This document shows, one piece after another, positions 1-9,956 of a stretch of DNA of 64,000 nt (within the stretch, counting starts at the first letter, position 1; each line of letters begins with the position of its first letter). Under the pieces are notes generated by a model. The model saw nothing but the letters and a program-made list of their open reading frames with translations, did not search any database and was not told where the DNA came from. Source of the DNA: Saprospiraceae bacterium (GTDB lineage Bacteria > Bacteroidota > Bacteroidia > Chitinophagales > Saprospiraceae); the NCBI GenBank assembly GCA_016717655.1, contig JADKFC010000010.1, positions 152,025-216,024 of the forward strand, read 5' to 3'. The translations under genes and the position numbers were made by a program.

Positions 1-2073
1 ATTGTTAAATGAAATGCCGGTATTGGTTAAGGTCCATCCTCTGGAAACATACTCTGTCTGGCTGATACCTGAACCAGCAGGTATAGACCCACTGGCGGGC
101 GCCAATAGTGAACCATTGGCAAAAGCCAATAAGTAACCACCAGAGGACACACTTCCGAAAGATACAGAGCAAGGAGTGTATTCATTTGAACTACCAATAT
201 CAAAGGTTTTAGAAGTGGCTCCTGTATTGATGTATTGTTCTAAATTGCCATTTACCCAGCCATTGGTTTTGCTTACACTACCAGAAGAAGCGATGATCAC
301 TTTATTGGCATTGGTGGTAATGGTGCCATTGGACAAGGTAAGTGTTTGGTTTACGGTGATATCATTGTTTAGTTCCAGGCTGCTGGCAGATTTATCTACG
401 ATCAAATAATCAAAGGTTGTAGCACCTGTGATGGACTGCCCGCCTGATGGACTGTTAAAAAAAACAGCTCTATTGTTAGGGCTAAATGTTCCACCTGTTT
501 TGGTCCAATGGTTATCTATTACCATGTCACCTCCGACGGAAGATCCCAGCGAAAGGTTACCTGCCATAAAAAAACTTCTACCTACGGTAAGATGAACGCT
601 ACCCCCTCCATAGTCAGCGTAAAGACTACTACCAGCATTGATGGTTATGTCACGGTAGCTTGCTCTGGGAGTATTATCCCCATTGGGAAGGTTGAGGGTA
701 GTATTGTTGCTGATTACCACCGAGCTGGGGTAGCCGGGTGTTGAGCCTATAGTACCCACTCCATTGGCACTCCATTCATTGCTTCTTCCGTAAGTGCCGC
801 CAGTATTGTAAGTGAGGGTAGAATTTGTGCCATAGATTGGACTGGATTGAAAGTTACCTCCATTGATCAGGACATTGCCATTGAGCTTAAGTGCTGTACC
901 TTGTACTGCGTTGGTGCCGGTAACCAGCGTGAAAGTGCCACCTACGGTTCTGCTTACACCCATGATGATACCACCTCCATTTTGAACAGATACATTAATT
1001 GGGCCGCTCGTTGGTGGCCAGTAAACATGATTGCCATCAATTGGGCCATAAGGGCCACTTGAATTATTGAAAATTAAACTTGAGCCTGAAGCATAATTCC
1101 ATGTACCTGAGGATCCGGTCCATGATCCTTCATTGACTTGGAAATTGCCACTGATGGAAATGTTTCTACCTGCACCCACCAGTGAGCCTGCCCCAAAATT
1201 TGTATTGTTGGCCAGGGTTTTGCCAGCGGCGATGGTCCAGTTTATTCTATCGTTGTTTAAATACGTACCTCCAAGTGTAATGGATACATTAGAAGACGAA
1301 CCCCTGTGAAATTGATTGTAGTCCCAGGTGCTGCAGTACTTCCTTGCATTATAGTACCACCCATGTTTTGTATTAAATTGCCGCCAATATTTATAGTAGC
1401 CAATGCGGTTCCATTGGTAAAATTTAAAACTCCACTTGTAATATCAAGATTGCCTCCAATTGTTAATGAAAAATCACCTGTATTACCGGCAAGTCTAAAT
1501 TCTCTTGTAGCTGTATTTTGTAAGATAAAGTTGCCCTTAATATTGGTCAGGTTGCTACTTTGATTCCAGGCACCACCAAGTGTTGTTACATTGATTATTA
1601 GATTTCCAAAACCTCCTGCCGGGGCGGGGATTGAAGTTCCGTTGTTAAAAGCCCAGATTTCAAAAGTACTGTTGGTATCAAAATTTTCTGTTCCGTTAAA
1701 TATATTACTGGAAGGTGCTGTGACATTGTTGTGAATGTAGGTACCTCCATTATCAATTTGAAAAGTTCCGTTGTTGCAACGCTGTTGAGCAGATTGCCGT
1801 CAAAGTCCCTCCTGATTCAATTTGTGAGTTTGAACCAGATCATACTGTCCAGGCTGACTGGTAGACATATTGTGGCCATTCTGAATCACAAATATATCAT
1901 TGGCAATATTAAAAGTTAGAAGGAGAAGAACCTCCCCCGCCCTAGTTGCTGTTCCAGTTGGTAGTGCTGGGAGTGACACTTCCCTGAGAATAATAGATTG
2001 CTCCAAACAAAGTACTAACTAAGAAAGCAGAAAAAGTAAGCACCATATAAATTCTGGCAAAGGTGGACTTCAT
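1..2073 (-). pseudogene. large secreted adhesin-like protein, 5' part, frameshifted and cut by window edge
   Basis: The minus strand starts at an ATG at 2073 with a signal peptide (MKSTFARIYMVLTFSAFLVS, then a Gln-Gly end) and continues as Gly/Asn/Thr/Ser-rich beta-repeat sequence to the left edge, where it is still open. Repeated phrases such as GGNLDI, GGTYIHNN, LTLSNGTITT and VIIASSGSVSKTNGWV are typical of long Bacteroidota surface proteins built of parallel beta-strand repeats; the C-terminus, where a T9SS domain would be expected, lies outside. The frame changes near 1300 (a G run one short), 1800, 1912 (a T run one long) and 1940, and is uninterrupted from 1300 to 1. No known catalytic domain is visible. 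Whether it is a true pseudogene or a consensus-error victim cannot be decided here; function as an adhesin is inferred from composition only. Confidence 0.7.
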
Positions 2074-2598
2074 AAATTGGATTTATGGATTTTTAATGAA
2101 TTTTACCTGGTTCATCACGTGTCTATGGAACGTGATGTCAAATTTTGTACAAAATTAGGGTTTAAGCCTAATAAACACGAAAAACCGTGCCTTATTTTTA
2201 CTTTAATTTCTATGACATGAAACAGGTCAATGGAAGCCATTTCAATTAGGGGATTTCAGATAAAAGAATGTCTTACTTTAGAATAAATAATTACATATAA
2301 ATAATTAATAATCAGATTAATAAAAATTATAGAATATTATATGTTACTTTTGTTGACCCTGTTTTTGAAGAGGGCCATTCATGTCTTTAAAATCGAGCTC
2401 TAAATGGCTGTTAATCCTCACCTAAAATTTGGTTCTATTTAAATATTTTATGTCTTTTTTGGGGTCTCCCCCCCTGTCGTTTGTCCCTTAGTTACACTAC
2501 ATTTCACAACTACCATAGTTATATATTAGAAAAAAGTAATATATTAGGGTTTCCTCTTATATTTACGTTACTCAATTTATCTAGAAATATATATAACC
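2074..2598. other. intergenic region, no gene seen
   Basis: AT-rich stretch between divergently transcribed genes. It contains runs such as a C7 tract near 2468 and dense AT-rich sequence around 2280-2340 and 2520-2600, where promoters for both neighbours are expected. I see no convincing reading frame, tRNA or strong hairpin. Confidence 0.5.
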
Positions 2599-3042
2599 AT
2601 GGTAAAATCATTACAACTCCTCTTTTTATTGCTGTTGACAAGTCAGCTGATTGATGCCCAGGAAATTATGTTGTTAAAGACATCGGGTAAGGTAGTAATA
2701 GGCGACACCTCCCAGATAACAACACCGGGCAATTACAACTTGTACGTACAGCATGGCATCTGAACCGAAAAGGTAAAGGTTTCATTAAAAAATACTGCGG
2801 ACTGGTCAGATCATGCCTTTATGCATACTCCGGACTTGGGAGAAGTCAAAAAATCAATCGAACAAAACAGTCATTTGCCTCAAATGCCTTCTGCTACAGA
2901 GTTGGTGAAAACGGGCTACGATGTCACTACCATGGATGCCAAACTACTGGCTCAGATAGAATGGTTGTGGCAGTACACCCTAAAGCTGAACGAAGAAAAT
3001 GAGGCCCTGAAAAAACGGATCAAGGCCCTGGAAGAAAAATAA
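2599..3042 (+). pseudogene. tail-fibre-like C-terminal coiled-coil protein with in-frame TGA
   Basis: An ATG at 2599 opens a signal peptide (MVKSLQLLFLLLLTSQLIDA) and a short beta-rich segment, and the frame runs to TAA at 3040-3042, 148 codons, except for a TGA at 2761-2763. The residues either side (YVQHGI, stop, TEKVKVSLKNTADWSDHAF) match the conserved HGI-Leu-TEKV turn of tail-fibre-like C-terminal segments common in Bacteroidota, so the TGA most simply replaces a Leu codon TTA through one T-to-G change at 2762. The end is a Leu/Glu/Lys coiled coil (IEWLWQYTLKLNEENEALKK), the usual trimerisation tail of this family. It lies 39 bp before the DUF1800 gene on the same strand. Truncated to 54 residues if the stop is real. 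Confidence 0.65.
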
Positions 3043-3081
3043 GATTTTCTCAGCCATCTCTTCACTTCACACTCCGTCATA

Positions 3082-4863
3082 ATGAGTAAGAACTTTGTAT
3101 TGATCATTTACCTGCTGTGCACTGTTGCACTTGCAGCCCAGCCCGATACCGTTACCATCGGCTTTGGAGAATACCACGGTGTAATGGTGAGCGCCAGTAG
3201 CAGTCACAATTATCCGCCTGAAACCACCCTCAAGCAAGATGGCTACCTGCCAAACCTCAATGCTTCATCCCGCTTTTTGGGCCAGGCCACACTTGGCTAC
3301 AATATGGAAGACCTGCAAGAGGTTAGCGAAATGGGCATCGAAGACTGGATCGACAGTCAGTTTGTAAAACCCATTCCCTTCTCCTTAAAAAACAAGGTCA
3401 AGGATTACCACAACTTTGTGAAAACAGCCACCAATACACCTGCCGCCGGTCAAATTTACCGGATGTGGTCGTATGCCTGGTGGCAATACCACATGGCTTC
3501 AGCCGATGTACTCCGTCAACGGGTGGCCATGGCCCTCAGCGAGTTGTTTGTTGTGTCGGATAAGTCGGCATTTGGGGGCAATTCTTATGCCTTGTCGAGT
3601 TATTACGATGTGATGCTCAACAATGCCTTTACCAATTACCGCGATCTGATGGAAGATGTAACCTTCCACCCTGCCATGGGGGTGTATCTTACCTTCCTCA
3701 ACAATCCCAAATCCAATCCGGCTACCAATCAGTTTCCGGATGAAAACTATGCCAGGGAGTTGATGCAGCTGTTTACCATTGGTACTTCGAAACTCAATAT
3801 GGACGGCAGCTATGTTTTGGGTACCAACGGACAACCCATACAAACATACAACAATACCGACATCGCCGAATTTGCCAAGGTCTTTACCGGCTTGTCGTGG
3901 GCAGATCGGACCACCTTTAACCGAAGTGCGGCCAACGATACCAGCTATACCCTGCCTATGATCATGTTTAACAGCTCGCATGAGACAGGCGTAAAAAATC
4001 TGCTCAATGGCTTTGTAGTGCCCAACAGAGTGCCAACCGATGGCATTGCTGATATACAAGACGCGATTGGCAATTTGTTTAACCACAGCAATACGCCACC
4101 CTTTGTAGCCAAGTTTTTGATTCAGCGCCTGGTCACCTCCAATCCTTCGCCGGATTACATTGAAAGGGTGGCCAATGTTTTTGTCAACAATGGCCAGGGT
4201 GTAAGGGGTGATATGAAAGCCATCATCAAAGCCATCTTGTTAGACCCGGAGGCTAAGTCGTGCAAGAGTGGAAACGACGTAGAATATGGAGCGCTGAGAG
4301 AGCCCTTTGTTCGTTATGTACAAATCAACAAGGCCTTTGACGCCAGCACCGCCAGTGGCAATTACAGAAATGACATGGATTATGTGTACCGATTTGTACA
4401 ACAAAAGCCGTTGACCTCACCCAGTGTATTCAATTTTTTCCAACAGGAATATCAGCCCATTGGACCCATAGAAGAAGCTAACCTTGTTGGTCCCGAGTTT
4501 CAAATCACCAATGCGCAGACTATCATGGGTTATGTAAACAGTCTCTATCGTTTTGTAATCCAGGAAAACGTAGCGGATGAATACGATTTATACACCAATG
4601 AAGACGATGCCACCTATGCCAACGAGGTATCAACTATAGACCTCAATGACGAGGTATTGCTCACCGACAATAATAAGTTGCACATCCTGCTCGACAGGCT
4701 CAATTTATTGCTGGCTCAGGGCAGATTGACAGCCCCCTCATTGGCCATTATCAAAAATGTGGTTACCGAACTACCCAATGGCACGGCCACAGAAAAAAGA
4801 GACAGGGTCAGACTGGCCATCTATCTCATCATGTCATCACCAGAATACCTCATCAACAGATAA
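3082..4863 (+). CDS. DUF1800 family protein, secreted
   Basis: A 593-residue protein with an N-terminal signal peptide ending in LAAQ. It carries the DUF1800 hallmarks: SRFLGQATLG near residue 70, the RQRVAMALSELFVVS helix near 150, and PDENYARELMQLFTIG at about 219-234, followed by a TGLSW segment. The biochemical role of DUF1800 is unknown; it is nearly always paired with DUF1501. Here the DUF1501 gene begins 7 bp after its stop, so the two are almost certainly co-transcribed and probably act together outside the cytoplasm. The start at 3082 is the first ATG giving a signal peptide. Length is normal for Bacteroidota members. Long antisense frames over this gene are coding shadows. Confidence 0.92.
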   Translation: MSKNFVLIIYLLCTVALAAQPDTVTIGFGEYHGVMVSASSSHNYPPETTLKQDGYLPNLNASSRFLGQATLGYNMEDLQEVSEMGIEDWIDSQFVKPIPFSLKNKVKDYHNFVKTATNTPAAGQIYRMWSYAWWQYHMASADVLRQRVAMALSELFVVSDKSAFGGNSYALSSYYDVMLNNAFTNYRDLMEDVTFHPAMGVYLTFLNNPKSNPATNQFPDENYARELMQLFTIGTSKLNMDGSYVLGTNGQPIQTYNNTDIAEFAKVFTGLSWADRTTFNRSAANDTSYTLPMIMFNSSHETGVKNLLNGFVVPNRVPTDGIADIQDAIGNLFNHSNTPPFVAKFLIQRLVTSNPSPDYIERVANVFVNNGQGVRGDMKAIIKAILLDPEAKSCKSGNDVEYGALREPFVRYVQINKAFDASTASGNYRNDMDYVYRFVQQKPLTSPSVFNFFQQEYQPIGPIEEANLVGPEFQITNAQTIMGYVNSLYRFVIQENVADEYDLYTNEDDATYANEVSTIDLNDEVLLTDNNKLHILLDRLNLLLAQGRLTAPSLAIIKNVVTELPNGTATEKRDRVRLAIYLIMSSPEYLINR

Positions 4864-4869
4864 ACCAAT

Positions 4870-6324
4870 ATGAGCAAGCGAAAAATATCAAGAAGGGCGT
4901 TTATAGGAGAAGCCTCGTGTGCAGCACTGGGATCCATGACGTTGTACAACTCATTGGTCAATCTGGGTATGATGACCACTGCTGCCACGCGACCCCACAT
5001 CATCAGCACGCCATCCGATTACAAGGCGGTGGTGTGTATCTTGCTGGCTGGAGGGGCAGATAGTTTTAATTTTATTGTGCCAACAGAAACCTCTGAATAT
5101 GCCCAATATGTGGCTACACGGGGTTCACTGGCCCTTAGCAATTCAGCCACCCCACCTCAGCTTTTGCCGCTGAATTACAGTAACAATGGTCGTACTTTTT
5201 CGATCCATGCGGGCATGTCTGCGGTACAAAACATGTTTAATACAGGTAAACTCTCTTTTGTCACCAACATTGGTACCCTGATTGAACCCATAGCCAATAA
5301 GACAGAGTACAATTCAGGAATGAAAAAGGTACCACTGGGCTTGTACAGTCACTCAGACCAGATCATGCAATGGCAAACCTCGGTGCCTCAGAGCAGGAGT
5401 GCTGTAGGTGTGGCCGGCAGAATGGCCGATATTTTACAAGACATGAATTCGATTCCGGAAGCTGCCATGAACATTTCTTTAGCCGGGAAAAACAGGTGGC
5501 AGTCGGGCAATGAAACCAATGAATTTTCGATTAGCAATTCATCAACAGCAGCAACCATTGGGTATAGCAATTACTCTTCCGGCTTATCTAATGCTGTTTA
5601 CCTCAATGACCGGAAAAACAAGGCCCTCGACAGTCTGGCAGCCCAACAGTATGCCAATCTCTTTCACAAGACCATCGGGGATCTCAATGTTACCACATCA
5701 GAAAGCATAGAGGTATTTAAAGTGGCCATGTCCAATTTGGTACCGTTGACTACCACGTTTTCGGCTACCAACCTTTCGAATGACCTAAAAAAGATAGCAG
5801 AGCTCATCAAGGTGAGGTCTTTTCTGGGGGCACAGCGACAAACTTTTTTTGTTTCTTACGGAGGATGGGATCACCACGATGATGTGATCAACAACCAAAA
5901 TGTTATGTTGCCCATAGTGAGCAACGCCCTCAATGAATTCAATAATGCCATGACAGAGCTGGGCATGCAAGACAATGTAGTCACGTTTACCATCTCAGAT
6001 TTTGCCCGCACCCTTACATCCAATGGCAATGGATCAGACCATGCCTGGGGAGGCAATAGCATGATCATGGGAGGCCCCATTGATGGAGGTAATATTTTTG
6101 GAGAATTTCCTTCTCTCAGTCTTACCTCACCCCTCAATTTGTCGAACAGGGGTTTGCTGATTCCCACTACATCGGTCGACGAATTTTATGCAGAGATTGC
6201 ACTATGGTTTGGGGTTTCACCCAACGACTTGTCGTACATCCTTCCCAATATCTGTAATTTTTATTCACCCACATGCCCGGCACCGGTACCATCCGGATTT
6301 ATGCCTATTGGTATGTTTTCATAA
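4870..6324 (+). CDS. DUF1501 family protein with Tat-like leader
   Basis: A 484-residue member of DUF1501, a family related to the alkaline phosphatase/sulfatase fold but of unproven activity. The N-terminus has a twin-arginine-like leader (KISRRAFIGEAS at residues 4-15), suggesting export in folded form. Typical family blocks are ILLAGGADSFNFIVP near residue 57, GGWDHHDDV near 331 and FARTLTSNGNGSDHAWGGN near 378, which resemble metal-binding sites of the phosphatase superfamily. It sits 7 bp after DUF1800 and 10 bp before the PA14/discoidin gene, forming a three-gene operon. Substrate cannot be inferred from sequence. Confidence 0.9.
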   Translation: MSKRKISRRAFIGEASCAALGSMTLYNSLVNLGMMTTAATRPHIISTPSDYKAVVCILLAGGADSFNFIVPTETSEYAQYVATRGSLALSNSATPPQLLPLNYSNNGRTFSIHAGMSAVQNMFNTGKLSFVTNIGTLIEPIANKTEYNSGMKKVPLGLYSHSDQIMQWQTSVPQSRSAVGVAGRMADILQDMNSIPEAAMNISLAGKNRWQSGNETNEFSISNSSTAATIGYSNYSSGLSNAVYLNDRKNKALDSLAAQQYANLFHKTIGDLNVTTSESIEVFKVAMSNLVPLTTTFSATNLSNDLKKIAELIKVRSFLGAQRQTFFVSYGGWDHHDDVINNQNVMLPIVSNALNEFNNAMTELGMQDNVVTFTISDFARTLTSNGNGSDHAWGGNSMIMGGPIDGGNIFGEFPSLSLTSPLNLSNRGLLIPTTSVDEFYAEIALWFGVSPNDLSYILPNICNFYSPTCPAPVPSGFMPIGMFS

Positions 6325-6334
6325 AAGGCAGAAC

Positions 6335-8719
6335 ATGAAACGAATACTAATTGCTATTATCATTCTTTTTAATGTGGCCCTGGTTGTGGAGGCCCAGCAG
6401 GTATGTGTAGGCACTCCGGGTCAGATTACCTGGCAGGTGTACAGGGGCTTGTATGATGACGAGGTCAATGAAATGCTGACCTGGCCGGACTACCCCTACC
6501 ATCCGTATGACACAAAGACCCTGTACAATTCAAAGTCGGATCTCAATTATGACAATTACATGGGTGCTTCTATTAGGGGCTTTATCTATGTTCCTCAATC
6601 GGACTCTGTTACTTTTAATATTACCGGAAATGAACAGGCCCGTTTTTACCTGAGCACCGATGCCAGCCCTGCCAACAAGGTGTTGAGGGCCTACCTCAAT
6701 GCCAGCACCAATACTGAAGAATATGCCAAATATCCCACACAGACCTCGGTGAAGTTGTATCTGCAGGCAGGTATCAACTATTATTTTGAAATACTATACG
6801 TGGATGGTACCGGCAGTGATTTTGCTTACTTATGGTGGAAGGCCCCTTTTGTGGACATCAACAACTGGAAGACCATAACAGCTGATTACCTGAAAAACGT
6901 AGCCTGCCTGCCTACTGAGTGTCCGGAGAAGGGCACACCGTGTGACGATGGGGATGCCACTACCACCAATGATGTAGAGGATGGCTATTGCCACTGCACC
7001 GGAACCAAGGCTAGCACCAATAATTGTGTAGGCGAGCGGACCAGGTTGGAAAACTATCGATATGACAATATCACCGGTTCGGAGCTCAATGAATTGTACA
7101 TCAATCCGGCCTTTCCGGCGATGCCTGCATTTACAGAGGTGCTGCCCCTATTTGGTAGGCCTTATTCATCGACGCTCACCAACAATGGCAGGCTGACCCA
7201 GGCCTTTTTAAAGGTTCCGGTATCGGGCAACTATAAATTTAATGTTACGGGTGATGATCAGACTGTGCTTTACCTCAGTTCTGATGATGATCCTGCCAAT
7301 AAACAGGCCCACCAGTGTTTGGTAAGCGGGTATACCAATCCCACTCAAAACGACAAATACCAGTGGCAGAGTACTGCCTTTATTTATCTCGACTCCAGTC
7401 AGTATTATTACATTGAGCTCAACAGTAAACAAGCTACCGGTGGCTCCCACTTTGGTGTATTCTGGCAAACCCCCTTCACCGAAGCCGGGGTTTGGAAAAG
7501 ATTGCCTGCTACCTTCCTCTATAATTATGATTGCACCCTGGCCTGTATGCCTCTGGGATCGGCGTGCAGCGATGGCAATGAATTTACCAATGATGATGTG
7601 TATGATGAGGATTGCAATTGCACCGGTACACCTTGCACAGGAGTTGATTGCGACAGTCCAATTGCCTCTTATGTACCTTTTGAAAAATGCAATGTTACCG
7701 ATCAGATCGACAATCGCCTTGACAACAACTGGCTGAGCTGTAAAAAATTGGTCAGTCCCAACCCGGCCCGAGACAGCGGCCATTGGATCAAATACGATTT
7801 GGGTGAGATACACAGAGTATTGACTACACAGGTGTGGAATTACAATGTACCCAATCAAACCTCCAAAGGATTTCAGTCAGTAGCTGTTGATTATTCGGAA
7901 GACGGAGTAAGCTGGCAAAACTTTGGCAACTTTACCTGGCCACTGGCCAGTGGTGAAGGAAGTTATGGTGGCTTTGCTGGTCCTGATTTTATGGGACTTT
8001 CAGCCAGGTACATTCTTTTTTCCAGCCTTGATCCGGGCATCGATTGTAAAGGCCTGGGCAAGGTGGCATTTAAGGCTGTGTACTGTCCCAATCAAGGTAC
8101 TGCTTGTGATGATCACAATCCGGCTACTACCAATGATCAGTACAATGATGAATGTGAATGTGTAGGCATCAATCTCCTGGAAAATTTATGTGAAGAACAG
8201 TTTGTCATCCTGGGCGACAGCATGCTGATACCCAATAATTACAGCGCCATTCAATATGTGCAGTCCATGAGTCAGATTTCATCCAATCAAGCCACCAGCT
8301 TTATTGGTGGCGCCTATGTAGTGATGAATCCGGGCTTCGAAAGTGAAGAAGGTGCGGTTTTTATTGCTGCCATTGACACCTGTAGCAGCACAACAGCCAA
8401 TGGTTCCAGAATTGCAGCCAGAATGGCCAAGAGGCAGGCTAAAAAACCGGTAGATCAACCAGAAAAAATGATGACGGTACTGCAAAATGCTGATAACGAC
8501 ATCGTCGATGTAACGTTTTATGTACCTGGCAAAGCAGATGTAAAACTTGAAATCCTCGATGAACAATTGAATCCCGTAAATGTAATCATCCAACATGAGT
8601 ACACCAACATGGGGCATTACAGCAAACGATTCCGCACCAAAAAACTGGATTCCGGTTTATACACCATGGCCTATCATATGGGAGGCCAGACCTATTATGA
8701 AAAGTGGTCAGTAAAATAG
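6335..8719 (+). CDS. PA14/discoidin T9SS surface protein
   Basis: A 794-residue secreted protein. I chose the ATG at 6335, which gives a clean signal peptide (MKRILIAIIILFNVALVVEA), over longer in-frame extensions into the DUF1501 gene. Domain order: PA14-like domain (about 30-190), a Cys-rich GTPCDDGDATTTNDV repeat, a second PA14-like domain (229-400), a second Cys repeat, an F5/8-type-C/discoidin-like domain (442-585, with WIKYDLGEIH), a third Cys repeat near 588, and a C-terminal beta domain (726-794) of T9SS type ending in YYEKWSVK. PA14 and discoidin domains usually bind carbohydrate, so it may hold the DUF1800/DUF1501 system on a glycan; that link is inference from the operon. Confidence 0.85.
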   Translation: MKRILIAIIILFNVALVVEAQQVCVGTPGQITWQVYRGLYDDEVNEMLTWPDYPYHPYDTKTLYNSKSDLNYDNYMGASIRGFIYVPQSDSVTFNITGNEQARFYLSTDASPANKVLRAYLNASTNTEEYAKYPTQTSVKLYLQAGINYYFEILYVDGTGSDFAYLWWKAPFVDINNWKTITADYLKNVACLPTECPEKGTPCDDGDATTTNDVEDGYCHCTGTKASTNNCVGERTRLENYRYDNITGSELNELYINPAFPAMPAFTEVLPLFGRPYSSTLTNNGRLTQAFLKVPVSGNYKFNVTGDDQTVLYLSSDDDPANKQAHQCLVSGYTNPTQNDKYQWQSTAFIYLDSSQYYYIELNSKQATGGSHFGVFWQTPFTEAGVWKRLPATFLYNYDCTLACMPLGSACSDGNEFTNDDVYDEDCNCTGTPCTGVDCDSPIASYVPFEKCNVTDQIDNRLDNNWLSCKKLVSPNPARDSGHWIKYDLGEIHRVLTTQVWNYNVPNQTSKGFQSVAVDYSEDGVSWQNFGNFTWPLASGEGSYGGFAGPDFMGLSARYILFSSLDPGIDCKGLGKVAFKAVYCPNQGTACDDHNPATTNDQYNDECECVGINLLENLCEEQFVILGDSMLIPNNYSAIQYVQSMSQISSNQATSFIGGAYVVMNPGFESEEGAVFIAAIDTCSSTTANGSRIAARMAKRQAKKPVDQPEKMMTVLQNADNDIVDVTFYVPGKADVKLEILDEQLNPVNVIIQHEYTNMGHYSKRFRTKKLDSGLYTMAYHMGGQTYYEKWSVK

Positions 8720-8779
8720 AATTTAAAGAAGCTTGAAAATTGGGATTTAGGCAGGCCTTTACTTTCCTTGTGAAATGAT

Positions 8780-8787
8780 TACCTTTG
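8780..8787 (+). promoter_or_regulatory. putative Bacteroidota -7 box TACCTTTG
   Basis: Matches the TAnnTTTG -7 consensus of Bacteroidota and lies 18 bp before the ATG at 8806. No convincing -33 TTG at the usual spacing was found, so support is moderate. Confidence 0.4.
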
Positions 8788-8805
8788 GTAGATTAAATTT
8801 CATGG

Positions 8806-9431
8806 ATGGAAAATCTACTATACAGGCCTTATCAAAATGACAGTCTAGACTTCATTTATAATTTGATTTTTGTGATCATCTGCCACAGCCAACGGAAGAT
8901 GATGGAGGCCCCTATTTTAAAACCCTACTGGATCCTGCCAGCACAGATGTCGCAATCAAAGAATTGGCAGAAGATGAAAAATTGGAAAGTAGGGTTCGAT
9001 TGTTTGCCTACCGCAAGCTGACCGAAAGAGGCTGCACCGGCCTTGGGCAAGAGCTATTGGGTGTGGTTGTAGAAATAGGGCTGCCGGGAGGGTTGGATGT
9101 GTTGGCATGTTATCAGGATCATACCGCGCGGTACATCAATTATTCCGGAAAACTCATCATCTGGGAGACTCCCGATCATGCAGAGGTCAGAGAATTTAAC
9201 ACCGAATTGTTTGAACACAGTCGCCACATCATCAGCCAGATTGGCCCCTGGGAAGAAGAGCGAAGGAGTCCACCACCACAAGGCATGTTGCGCATTTCAT
9301 TTTTGGTAGCCGATGGTCTTTATTTTGGAGAAGGCCCTGCTGATGGTATGTTTGCCGATGGGCTGGCAGGACCTGCCTTACATGCTGCATTGGATATCAT
9401 GCAAGTCATTACTTCTCATAACCCCGATTAG
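8806..9431 (+). pseudogene. conserved hypothetical protein, one frameshift
   Basis: Reading from ATG 8806 (MENLLYRPYQNDSLDFIYNL) the frame is lost at a T run around 8866-8871; adding one T restores a continuous 208-residue product that continues CDHLPQPTEDDGGPYF and ends ALDIMQVITSHNPD at 9431. The break is in a homopolymer, so a consensus error is likely and the gene may be intact in the organism. There is no signal peptide or membrane segment. Phrases such as LGVVVEIGLPGGLDVLACYQD suggest a soluble globular protein. I do not recognise the family. TfoX-like gene follows 12 bp later, so the two may be co-transcribed. Confidence 0.7.
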
Positions 9432-9443
9432 TAAATTATAATT

Positions 9444-9785
9444 ATGAAAGAAAACGATGCCATATTGGCAGAAAGGATTGGAGATGCCTTGATGTCGAAA
9501 AACATAGGTTATGACCACAAGCGCATGTTTGGTGGCCATTGTTTTATGGTGGATGATAAGATGCTCATGGGAACCTACCAGGGAGGTCTGATGGTGAGGG
9601 TAGATCCGGATACGATGGACGACCTTTTAAAAAAGAAAGGAGTAAAGCCGATGATTCATGGGGGCAAAACCATGAAAGCATTTCTTATGGTAGAAGCCGG
9701 CCTCGTTGTTGGTGACAGTGACCTTGAGTTTTGGATTGACCGATGCATGGATTTTAATCCGAGGGCGAAGTCGAGTAAAAAATGA
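9444..9785 (+). CDS. TfoX N-terminal domain protein
   Basis: A 113-residue protein consisting only of a TfoX/Sxy N-terminal-type domain: KRMFGGHCFMVDDKMLMG and the MVRVDPD block match the family, and the C-terminus ends in FWIDRCMDFNPRAKSSKK. In gammaproteobacteria TfoX/Sxy regulates competence, but the single-domain proteins of Bacteroidota have no established role and lack the C-terminal helix-hairpin-helix half. It is followed 15 bp after its stop by a strong hairpin terminator, marking the operon end. Confidence 0.85.
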   Translation: MKENDAILAERIGDALMSKNIGYDHKRMFGGHCFMVDDKMLMGTYQGGLMVRVDPDTMDDLLKKKGVKPMIHGGKTMKAFLMVEAGLVVGDSDLEFWIDRCMDFNPRAKSSKK

Positions 9786-9800
9786 TTTTAAAATAAAGAT

Positions 9801-9841
9801 AACAAGTTGGGGCGCATTGCATTGCGCCCCAACTTGTTTTT
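9801..9841 (+). terminator. Rho-independent terminator
   Basis: A near-perfect inverted repeat, arms AACAAGTTGGGGCGCA and TGCGCCCCAACTTGTT around a short loop, followed by a T run (9837-9841). It ends transcription of the TfoX-like gene; the A-rich left flank would also let it act in the other direction. Confidence 0.85.
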
Positions 9842-9956
9842 GACTGATAAAATTGTATGTTGGTCGAAATAGGCAGCGTGGAAGAGTGAAAGTTTATGTA
9901 AATTTGCCAATAGTCAGAGAGTAGTAATACATTAGTATTCATTAAAACAATAAACC

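Noticed and set aside
2761..2763. TGA as selenocysteine or recoded codon
   Set aside because: The protein family has Leu at that position, no SECIS-like hairpin was seen, and other genes use TGA as stop (for example the GH13 neighbour region).
3499..4086. 195-residue antisense frame over the DUF1800 gene
   Set aside because: Antisense shadow of a well-supported gene with no family or start signal.
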